Program-made: the position numbers and the translations under genes
The notes under the pieces: model-generated
Told to the model about the DNA's origin: nothing
What the model saw: only the letters and a program-made list of their open reading frames with translations
Databases searched by the model: none
DNA from: Trichomonas tenax
Taxonomy: Eukaryota > Parabasalia > Trichomonadida > Trichomonadidae
Reading direction: 5' to 3'
NCBI GenBank assembly: GCA_023091735.1
Contig: JALKBU010000215.1
Span: forward strand, 1 to 59,948
DNA length: 59,948 nucleotides
Shown here: positions 52,815-59,948 of the stretch, piece by piece
Layout: each line of letters starts with the position of its first letter
How positions within the stretch are numbered: position 1 is the stretch's first letter

Positions 52815-53077
52815 ATATCTTCAAAATCTAATGAAATCGTTGTTCAATAATAGATTTCTCCTGTTTATCAATTATTTTAGCATTATCAAATTTTTATCTC
52901 GATAATAAATTGATCTCAAACGAAAAGAAGTGTATGCTTATAATGCATTGATCTTATATGATATTGTTTACAATTTTTTATTACTCAATTTAAAAATTAT
53001 TTTTTATGTTTGTTTTTTAAGTAAGAAATAATTAAAAGCATTGGTTCTTTTTATCAAAAAAATCTATGTGAGAGGTT

Positions 53078-56068
53078 TTAGGCTGTGAAACCGAACTTGT
53101 TGAGGATCTCCTTGACAGCCGGGAAGACCTCCTTTGTGACCTTCATTGTCTTAACAGAGACGGCTGTTGAGGCTGGAGCAGCATCCTTAGCGCCCTTCTT
53201 CTTCTGTTGCTGCTTCTTTGGAGCTGTAACATCGAATGGCTGGCACGGTGGAGCGAACTTGCCGCCCTTCTTGGCTTCATCGAACTCCTTCTTGGCAGCA
53301 GCGTTGATTGGCTCGAAGACGGCGTTGATCTCCTTGGCGAGATCAGCAGCGATGTTCTGCTGGACCATACCAACGATGTACGATGGACCCTGGACGAGGA
53401 TGGACTTTGTAGCCATCTCTGGGAACTGTTTGCAGGCATCCTCAATGCCCTTAATGAAGGATGTACCGTTTTCTTCTGTTCTAACAACGATGTGTCTGTC
53501 ACCTGGCTGGAAGGCACAGCATCTGACGAGCAAGTTGATGACCTGGTCTGTGAGGGACTTGTTCTGGGATGTGAGCTGGTTCTTGGCAGCGAAGAACTTT
53601 GTGCAGTTGCCCATGATCTCGGAAGGAAGGCAGTCGAAAACGCCGCAGACGTCGTGGATCATCTTCATCTCCTCGCAGGCAGCCTTGATGGCGAGCTTGC
53701 CAGCGACGAATGAGCATCTGAAGACACCATCCTGGACGGAGTTGACACCGAGGATCTTGATCTGGCCGATCTCAGAAAGTCTGGAAACGTGTGTGCCGCA
53801 GCATGCTTCTGTATCAATGCCACCGATATCGACGACTCTGATAGCATCACCTGGGATAGCACCACCCTGGTAAAGGACGAAGCCCCATGTGTCCTCAGCC
53901 TCCTTACGTGTGTAGATGGACTTCTTGACAGCAGCGTTTGTCATGACGAGCTCGTTAGCAACGCGCTGGATCTCAACAACCTGCTCGAATGTTGGGAGTG
54001 AGTAGTGGGTAAGGTCGATGTGGGAAACAACCTTTGTCTTCTTAGCACCATTCTGCCAGACGTGTGGGCCTAAGACCTTACGAGCAGCAGCAGCAACAAT
54101 GTGTGTAGCGGAGTGCTGTGTTCTCATGATCTCTCTGACCTCTGGGTCGACGTACATTGTGCACTCTGTGCCAACAAGAGACTCTGGAACTTGAGCATCG
54201 AGTGTGAAGATAGCAACCTTCTTGACCTTCTCGATATTGACGACTGTGTAGAGCTTGTCGCCGATCTTGATCTTGCCGTCATCGTGCTCCTGACCACCCT
54301 GTGTTGGGTAGAGGATTGTTCTATCGAAGCAGACCTTTGTTGGGGCGAGGACCTTGATGAGCTTGGCTGTAGCCTCGTATTTGTACTCGTTCTCTGGGTA
54401 GTTGTAGATTTCCTCTGTGTCGGCAATGTCCTTGACATCGTATGGGTCGAGAGCGATGCCCTTAGCTGTGCGGCACTTGTAGTCCTGGAGCTTGATGTAA
54501 AGGTCATCTGGCTTCTGGAGCTGGGAGTTTGGATCGTCGACGAGGAAGGCCTCGATGATTTCATCGGCAGAGACACCGTTGGATGTCATCTGGATGATCC
54601 ACTCGTTGACTGGGATATCCTTTCCACGCCACTTGTTGACGAAGTTCTTGAGGAGCTTGATAGCATTGGAGTGAGAGTTCTCCCAACGTGTGTACTCAAG
54701 GCGGATGACGTCCTCAAGGCAGCGGAGGTTGGAGAATGGACCGAAGAAGCCCTCAAGACCCTTTGTGTGGGACTTGAAGATCTCGATGATGCCATCAACG
54801 CCGCCGAGCTTCGCGAGCCAGTTGCGCTTCTTGATGATATCGAAGACGATTCTGAGGATATCACGGATGTTGCCAGCGCCACCGACGTTGGATGGGAGGG
54901 CACCATCTTCGATAGCATAAAGAACTGTACGTGTGTGGTCGCAGATACGGACGAGATCGGAGAATTCGCGGAGATGGTTGCGGAACTTTGTAAGTCCTGG
55001 CTTGTCAAGACCCATTTCAGCGCCGACCTTAGCCCATGTCTCCTCGATGTGCTGGTTCTCATCAGCATCGAAGAGGGCTGTGTTTGGAGCGAACTTGCGG
55101 AACTCTGGTGTGTCTATCTCAACACCGACTTTCTTGCCGAGTTCTGGGAGGATGTAGTCGAAGACATCGATGTAGGATGTCCAGCCACCGTTGACAAGCC
55201 ATGGGATACGCTCGAGGCCGATACCGACATCGACGACCTTTGTTGTGATTGGCTCGAACTTGCCGTCTGGTGTGACGGAGTACTCTGTGAAGACCATGTT
55301 ACCTATCTCGAGACCGCCGTAGAAGTACTCTACGCAGGCGCCGCAGTTACCACCGCCAGCCCAGACATCCTCGATAAATGTGAGCTTCTTTGGATCGAGC
55401 TTGAGTGTCTCGATGCACCATCTGTAGTTGTTGGCGATGAGTGTGTCCTTCCAGAAGATTTCTTCGTATTCGCCGAACTGGTTTGGCTCCTTGCGCTGTC
55501 TGTCAGCTTTATTGAAGACCTGGATACCGAGCATGTTGAAGCCAGAGTAGTGGCGGCCTGTGATACCGATGTTATCAAGATCGTTGAAACGAAGGCAGAA
55601 CTGGCAAGCGCAGAGTGGGTTAGCCGGTGGATCTGATTCGCCAGTGACGCAGAATGGCTGGAAGCAGTAAATGCCGGCAGCTACAAATTCGACGTCGGAC
55701 CTCCAGCGGCAAACGACTGGATAACGCTTGATAGCTGTATATGGGACTGGCTCGTTTGTCTCCATGGACTTCTTGAAGTCGAGCCACGCTTGCAAGTATG
55801 TTAATCTCTCCTTCGGTGGCTCGTCTGGGTGAAGGAATGAGTATCCACCGGCGCACTCTGAGTCGCCGCAGTCCTTGCGCTCTGGGTCGGCTGTCCAGAA
55901 CCACTTGTGGCAGTGCTCACACTGCTTCTGTGTGAAGCCCTTCGATTTGAGGAATTTGTGGGGCCATGGGTTGCGGCCGTCAGCCTTAAGCTGCGCGAAG
56001 TACTTCCTGGCAGCGGCCTTGACTTCGCTTGGTGTTAAATTAAAGGTCTGTGGAGCTTCCTTGGACAT
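53078..56068 (-). CDS. AARS: Alanyl-tRNA synthetase, archaeal type
   Basis: Class II synthetase that charges tRNA-Ala in the cytosol. The 996-residue product begins with the archaeal-type N-terminal zinc ribbon (C50, C53, C67, C72 in CEHCHKWFWTADPERKDCGDSEC-like spacing), absent from normal eukaryotic AlaRS, then the catalytic core (GNCGACVEYF, VDVGIGLERIPWL), the editing domain with HSATH (H652, H656) and CCGTH (C756, H760), and the C-terminal domain, ending in a Lys-rich insertion (KKQQQKKKG). Archaeal-type AlaRS is known from parabasalids and diplomonads and has been attributed to transfer from a Nanoarchaeota-like donor. Start at Met 56068; eight upstream codons are open. Very strong codon bias opens a 511-codon antisense frame that is not a gene. 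Confidence 0.96.
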   Translation of the reverse strand: MSKEAPQTFNLTPSEVKAAARKYFAQLKADGRNPWPHKFLKSKGFTQKQCEHCHKWFWTADPERKDCGDSECAGGYSFLHPDEPPKERLTYLQAWLDFKKSMETNEPVPYTAIKRYPVVCRWRSDVEFVAAGIYCFQPFCVTGESDPPANPLCACQFCLRFNDLDNIGITGRHYSGFNMLGIQVFNKADRQRKEPNQFGEYEEIFWKDTLIANNYRWCIETLKLDPKKLTFIEDVWAGGGNCGACVEYFYGGLEIGNMVFTEYSVTPDGKFEPITTKVVDVGIGLERIPWLVNGGWTSYIDVFDYILPELGKKVGVEIDTPEFRKFAPNTALFDADENQHIEETWAKVGAEMGLDKPGLTKFRNHLREFSDLVRICDHTRTVLYAIEDGALPSNVGGAGNIRDILRIVFDIIKKRNWLAKLGGVDGIIEIFKSHTKGLEGFFGPFSNLRCLEDVIRLEYTRWENSHSNAIKLLKNFVNKWRGKDIPVNEWIIQMTSNGVSADEIIEAFLVDDPNSQLQKPDDLYIKLQDYKCRTAKGIALDPYDVKDIADTEEIYNYPENEYKYEATAKLIKVLAPTKVCFDRTILYPTQGGQEHDDGKIKIGDKLYTVVNIEKVKKVAIFTLDAQVPESLVGTECTMYVDPEVREIMRTQHSATHIVAAAARKVLGPHVWQNGAKKTKVVSHIDLTHYSLPTFEQVVEIQRVANELVMTNAAVKKSIYTRKEAEDTWGFVLYQGGAIPGDAIRVVDIGGIDTEACCGTHVSRLSEIGQIKILGVNSVQDGVFRCSFVAGKLAIKAACEEMKMIHDVCGVFDCLPSEIMGNCTKFFAAKNQLTSQNKSLTDQVINLLVRCCAFQPGDRHIVVRTEENGTSFIKGIEDACKQFPEMATKSILVQGPSYIVGMVQQNIAADLAKEINAVFEPINAAAKKEFDEAKKGGKFAPPCQPFDVTAPKKQQQKKKGAKDAAPASTAVSVKTMKVTKEVFPAVKEILNKFGFTA

Positions 56069-57086
56069 TTTTAATTTTTTTATAATGGTCAAAGAAATTT
56101 TTTTCTTATCGGCTGAATTTTGTAAAGTATTTCGTTTTTCCGATATTTTTGGGTTCAGGATATCACCGATGTTGTATTTTTCGCGATAAAATACCGAAAT
56201 GTCAGATTGTTCAGTCGATTTGTGAGAAAATGTTTTTGTGAACTGAATTGAAGATTGTAACAGCTAAGTATGCATCCAATGGGTCTCTCTTTGTCCGATG
56301 ATGATCCTCGCATGAAAAAATTTGTTTGATTTCTCTGCCATTGAATTATTTACTATGCTAATTCATATTTCCTTTAGTATATTTTTCACTAAAACACAAG
56401 CTTTGTATTCGTCATATTCTCAGGACTAAATTTATGTAATTTTGTTTTCAATTAAATTGTCCAATAATGTGTTCAGATCTTATTCTTTAATATTTATGCT
56501 TACTGCATTGCAGGCTTTGAGTTGATAATATTCCCAGTTTCATTTTGAAAAATTTTGATCTCAATGGTCAAAATGATGTGTTCAGTACTTGTCATTTATT
56601 GATATCCTTTGCTACATCACATACAATATATTTATCATATTCCTGGTTCAATTTTCATATGGTTTTGATGCCGATTAGATATATAATGTGTTCAGGTCTT
56701 ATTCTTTATTAAAAGTGATTACATAGACACGGAGTGCATGATTATAAGGTTTATGCATAAAAATTAAAATAATTTTATTCCAATTTCCTTATATATTGTG
56801 TTTAAGCCTATACACAGCAATATATTGCTGAATCTGACCACATGTTAAATGAAGAGTACCATTACAATCAAAATTTTATCTTTTTTTCTCCATAAATTTA
56901 TTCAAATTCCCGATACATCAATTTTGTTTATATAGATATAACAGAAATGAATCACCAAAAGTGGACTGATATTGCTGATAATGAAAAGATAAATGTGGAT
57001 TTTTGGAATAATTTCTATAAAAAGATGTGAATGATTCTTGTAGTTTTTGTAAGTTATTGTTAACATCATTTGAATCTTTATTTAAT
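56069..57086. other. AT-rich intergenic, no gene seen
   Basis: About 1 kb between two minus-strand genes. Several ATAATGTGTTCAG-like words recur (near 56465, 56575 and 56690), forming loose short repeats. No gene is seen. Confidence 0.4.
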
Positions 57087-58967
57087 TTAAAGTGTTGCAT
57101 TCTTCTTCCTGTTTTGGATGTGGCAGAAAAGAACGAAGCCGCAGAATGCGACAACGATGACTGTAACTGCCGAGATAACTGGTGTTGCCCATTTTGGCAT
57201 TTCTGAGTCCTTCTCCCAACCAGCTGGGCAATCATTCTCGAATGGACCCATCTTGTCACCTGGGAGGCACTTGCTATGGTAGATGCACCAGCCACAAAGT
57301 TCTGCCTTCTCGCAATCGTCCTTGGCAAGGTTGCACTTATCATAGCCCTCAGATCTGAATCTGATCCATGAGAAGTTCCACTCCTGTGGAAGACCATCAT
57401 GAGCTTCTGGGTACTTGTCGTCGAACTTCCAGTTCGGGTTGCCATGCTCGTTAGATGGGGATGCGATAGCATCGAACATCATCCTCGTGGCGTAGTCTGT
57501 GTAGCGGGCAGCCTTTGTGTCGATACCACCGAATGCCTTAGCCGCACCGTATGGATCACCATCACGTCTGAGGTCATAGCGGGACATGATCTGCTGGGAA
57601 GCATCACCGTTGGAGTAGACATCACGGCGCCAGTTGTTGTAGCGCATGAAGCTCTTGAACTTGTCGAAATCGTGGATGTATGGAGCTTCACGAGCCATAA
57701 GGTTCCAGCGAGCAGAGCCTTCATAAAGATAGAAGAATCTCATGTGTGGGAGCTCCTTGATTCTGTCTGGATAGCCCATTAAGTTGTAAAGATATGAGGA
57801 GTGTGGCTTGTTGATAGATGGCCAGTAGCCCATGCTAAGGACCTGCTCTGTGACATCCTCCTTCTGCCAGAATGGGCCTGGAACTTGTTCAACAACCCAA
57901 ATGAAGTTCTTTCCTGGACGCTTGCCGCGTGTGAATAAGTTTGTGTCGACAACGACGTACTGGTTGTTGTATGTACCCATGTTGTTCTTCATGAATGTAT
58001 CAACCCACTCTTCACCGCTGTTTGTTGTCCACATAGCTAAAGCAGCTCTGAACCATGTCGACATGGCGGCTGGCTTAACGTAATCGTAGAGAGACATGTT
58101 GAAGATGGACATTGTTGTTTCGAGAACCATTAAACCGCTATCAGCAAGATAGAAGTCATCATATGATGAGATCTTGCCTGGGCGTGTAGAAAGGGATACG
58201 CGGTGAGCCTTGAATTCCTTAATTGGGAAATAATATTCCTTAAGAACACCGTGGAGGTCGCGATAGTCGCTCCATGCATCGTGTGCGAAGTAGATATCTG
58301 AGTAGTCATCGAGAATGCGAATCAAACCAGAGCAGTGATCGCCCATTTCTTCTGGGTCACCTGGCTTGATTTCGCTGACTCTCGCTGTTGGTCCAGCGGT
58401 CTGTGTTGTGTCCTTGACGCGGTCGAGGTAGTGTCCGATATCACCGAGGTCGCCTTCTGACTGGAGGACCCAATGATCGAGAACAGACATGCGGCCGTGT
58501 CCTTCTGTCATGTTGTAACCCTCAATAATGCCCTGGATCTGTGCGAAGATGTATGAGACCTGGCGCCAGTATAATGATTCTGGATAAGCCTCAATTGATT
58601 GTTGAATATATCTATAACCGGATTTCATGAAGTTTTGGAATTGCTTTGTATATCTATCGTTGTCTGTTGCTGCGTCACGTGGAAATCCCTTAATGTCGCA
58701 AACGAGTTTGAAGTGGTTGTAAATATCTTTATGCGCAAGGTGGCCTTCGACAGCACCAGCACAACGCATCATGTCAAGCGGTGCAGCACCCTCGTTGCCA
58801 ATGACGTGCAACTGATACCATCCGGTGGAATTAATATCTCCATCGTAAATACCGTAAGCTGCGGCTGTTTTGTCGATTCCATCTGTCAGCTTTATTTCGC
58901 CATTGACAATACTGCAACTGGCAGTGACGTTTGCTGATGCAGATAAAGCAGTGAAGAAATGTAGCAT
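57087..58967 (-). CDS. Phospholipase B-like protein with C-terminal membrane anchor
   Basis: Member of the PLBD/Dictyostelium PlbA (laminin-A/Ntn-hydrolase) family, which sits in lysosomes or is secreted. The 626-residue product has a signal peptide (MLHFFTALSASANVTAS), the nucleophile C212 in DHCSGLIRIL followed by YSDIYFAHDAWSDY, and family blocks such as YVVVDTNLF and WVVEQVPG. After the catalytic domain come a cysteine cluster (CNLAKDDCEKAELCGWCIY, PSI-like, about 545-575) and a TM helix (VISAVTVIVVAFCGFVLF) with a short basic tail. The PSI-like plus TM end is unusual for the family and is shared by lysosome/surface-directed trichomonad proteins. Start at Met 58967, seven bases after TCACTTTT. 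Confidence 0.93.
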   Translation of the reverse strand: MLHFFTALSASANVTASCSIVNGEIKLTDGIDKTAAAYGIYDGDINSTGWYQLHVIGNEGAAPLDMMRCAGAVEGHLAHKDIYNHFKLVCDIKGFPRDAATDNDRYTKQFQNFMKSGYRYIQQSIEAYPESLYWRQVSYIFAQIQGIIEGYNMTEGHGRMSVLDHWVLQSEGDLGDIGHYLDRVKDTTQTAGPTARVSEIKPGDPEEMGDHCSGLIRILDDYSDIYFAHDAWSDYRDLHGVLKEYYFPIKEFKAHRVSLSTRPGKISSYDDFYLADSGLMVLETTMSIFNMSLYDYVKPAAMSTWFRAALAMWTTNSGEEWVDTFMKNNMGTYNNQYVVVDTNLFTRGKRPGKNFIWVVEQVPGPFWQKEDVTEQVLSMGYWPSINKPHSSYLYNLMGYPDRIKELPHMRFFYLYEGSARWNLMAREAPYIHDFDKFKSFMRYNNWRRDVYSNGDASQQIMSRYDLRRDGDPYGAAKAFGGIDTKAARYTDYATRMMFDAIASPSNEHGNPNWKFDDKYPEAHDGLPQEWNFSWIRFRSEGYDKCNLAKDDCEKAELCGWCIYHSKCLPGDKMGPFENDCPAGWEKDSEMPKWATPVISAVTVIVVAFCGFVLFCHIQNRKKNATL

Positions 58968-58973
58968 TATGTT

Positions 58974-58981
58974 AAAAGTGA
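58974..58981 (-). promoter_or_regulatory. TCACTTTT initiator
   Basis: On the minus strand TCACTTTT precedes the ATG at 58967 by six bases, as at three other genes in the window. Confidence 0.5.
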
Positions 58982-59155
58982 CATCCCACAACCGATGTTC
59001 TCAATTTTGCCTATTACTGTTTTTAACGCAACGAGTAGCACATGCACATAATAGATAAATATTTCCCAATAGTTTTGATTTGAAAATCACAAAAAGAATG
59101 TTTGACACTTTTTAACGTTAAAAATAAAAGAAAAAAAATAATCAAAATGAAATTT

Positions 59156-59830
59156 TTAAATCATTGGAACGACTTCATTCGATGCTTCTTGAATGCTAAG
59201 ATCCGTGTATCGCGTATAAAACTCAGATTTCCATCTTCCGAAAGACTTGATGGTGTAAAGAGGAACTTTATTTTGGGCTGCAGTATGAGCTGCTCCGCGA
59301 CGCATTCTATGCGTCGCGAATAATGAAGGATCTTCTCCAATAATTGCAATCATTTCTTTGATTTTTAATTTATACCAACAATAGCAATGAGGAAAAATTT
59401 TCGCCTGTGGATTTGATTTGTCAATAAGGTTAAAATATGAAACAAACCAGATAAATGGAGTGTAGTTTGTATTTGCGTTAGGAATGTAAATTTTGGTTCC
59501 TACTCCAGTTTGATCTGTCTTGGACGATTTAATCAAAAAAGTAATTATATTTTCTGCAATTTCAAGGATATCTTCGATTTGATGATTCATAACTTCATTT
59601 GAACGAAGAAATGAGTAATACCCAAGTGATAAGAATGCAAGAAGCTCAAGTTTGTTTTCGACTTCTTCGTCTGAAATATTTGCAAATTTTGTTAAAATTT
59701 CTGGAGATAAAGGTGATTTAGCATTTGGACAACGATATGTTTTCATTGTTCGTTGGAATGCTACCAAAATCTCTTTAAAATCACGAGATTTTGTAAAATC
59801 ATCTAAATTTTGGTCACGCAAGTACACACA
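59156..59830 (-). CDS. Tyrosine recombinase (partial, mobile element)
   Basis: Catalytic half of a tyrosine recombinase, probably from a Crypton- or DIRS-like element. The first catalytic Arg is in LGYYSFLRSNEV, the Lys in IKSSKTDQTG, the His-x-x-Arg box reads THRMRRGAAH, the Trp/His position is GRWKS, and the nucleophile Tyr is in YTRYTD. All expected catalytic residues are present, so this half is intact. The N-terminal half is missing or interrupted: upstream (toward 59948) the frame runs into a GC-rich structured repeat. The element probably continues past the window edge. Confidence 0.8.
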   Translation of the reverse strand, partial: CVYLRDQNLDDFTKSRDFKEILVAFQRTMKTYRCPNAKSPLSPEILTKFANISDEEVENKLELLAFLSLGYYSFLRSNEVMNHQIEDILEIAENIITFLIKSSKTDQTGVGTKIYIPNANTNYTPFIWFVSYFNLIDKSNPQAKIFPHCYCWYKLKIKEMIAIIGEDPSLFATHRMRRGAAHTAAQNKVPLYTIKSFGRWKSEFYTRYTDLSIQEASNEVVPMI

Positions 59831-59833
59831 CAC

Positions 59834-59905
59834 AAATGAGCCCATCCCGCTGAGCAAGCTCAGCTTCGGGCTAGGATAAATGAGCCCAACCCACTCCGTG
59901 GGTCG
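59834..59905. repeat. GC-rich structured repeat beside the recombinase
   Basis: AAATGAGCCCA occurs at 59834-59844 and 59878-59888. Between and after them lie nested inverted repeats: GCTGAGC-AA-GCTCAGC, enclosed by CCCG/CGGG and ATCC/GGAT, and a second hairpin ACCCA-CTCCG-TGGGT. Its GC content stands far above the surroundings. It may be a recombination site or an inserted small element. Confidence 0.7.
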
Positions 59906-59948
59906 GTCTTATTCTTCTTAACCTGATTATATAACGGTTTTTTATCAT

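Noticed and set aside
54101..55636. 511-codon plus-strand open frame
   Set aside because: Exactly antisense to the AlaRS gene; its Asp/Leu/Cys/Val-rich composition results from the strong codon bias of AlaRS and matches no family.
56918..57472. 184-codon minus-strand frame
   Set aside because: Mostly a shadow of the phospholipase B-like gene in another frame, extended into AT-rich flank.

Overview
This window looks like a contig piece from a trichomonad (parabasalid) protist, most likely Tritrichomonas foetus or a close relative. The reasons are: very AT-rich spacers, intron-free genes on both strands, very short leaders with trichomonad-type initiators (TCA+1YW) just before the ATG, paired two-repeat Myb genes, DUF3447/ankyrin-type and surface beta-helix-type gene remnants, decayed papain-like protease copies, and an archaeal-type alanyl-tRNA synthetase of the kind reported for parabasalids and diplomonads. 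The species name is inference.

Layout. 0-4 kb: ribosomal protein eS4 divergent from farnesyltransferase beta, then an NRBP/WNK-like pseudokinase. 4.5-6.1 kb: decayed surface-protein genes. 7.2-14.6 kb: a Myb gene, topoisomerase III (with TTG where the ATG should be), a coiled-coil protein and a small BTB-like protein. 14.8-22.2 kb is a mobile/decay island: beta-helix gene remnant, a 1.5-kb inverted-repeat element built of TTTGGAAA words, a cathepsin-like pseudogene, an ankyrin pseudogene, and a palindromic element holding a 21-bp tandem repeat. A tRNA-Ala(AGC) follows. 22.9-31.7 kb: a large alpha-solenoid nucleoporin candidate, a bacterial-type sugar O-acetyltransferase, a C9orf72/DENN-like candidate, a tiny acidic ORF and a second Myb paralogue. 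32.4-36.5 kb: an almost perfect 850-bp hairpin element, a long gene-free tract and a broken surface-protein fragment. 36.8-59 kb is a dense housekeeping block: uS8, a GOST-like 7TM protein, VPS8-like CORVET subunit, NSUN2/Trm4, a CAAX protein, an EMG1/NEP1-like protein, coiled-coil and C2-like candidates, a PAK kinase with two CRIB-like motifs, two unknown proteins, alanyl-tRNA synthetase and a membrane-anchored phospholipase B-like protein. The right edge carries the catalytic half of a tyrosine recombinase next to a compact GC-rich structured repeat.

Functional links are mostly general: translation (eS4, uS8, AlaRS, tRNA-Ala, NSUN2, EMG1), small-GTPase and prenyl signalling (FTase beta, CAAX protein, PAK), and endolysosomal traffic (VPS8, GOST-like, PLB-like, possibly the C9orf72-like protein). 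There is no operon-like system. Recurrent short promoter words (TGWCATGTAAA, TCACTTTT, ACGTTTA, CCTTTT) tie otherwise unrelated genes together, and the two Myb genes are candidate readers of such elements. No clearly new multi-gene system was recognised; the most unusual items are the inverted-repeat elements, the TTG start of topoisomerase III, the EMG1-like protein without its usual SAM-loop motif, the tandem-CRIB PAK and the C9orf72-like candidate.
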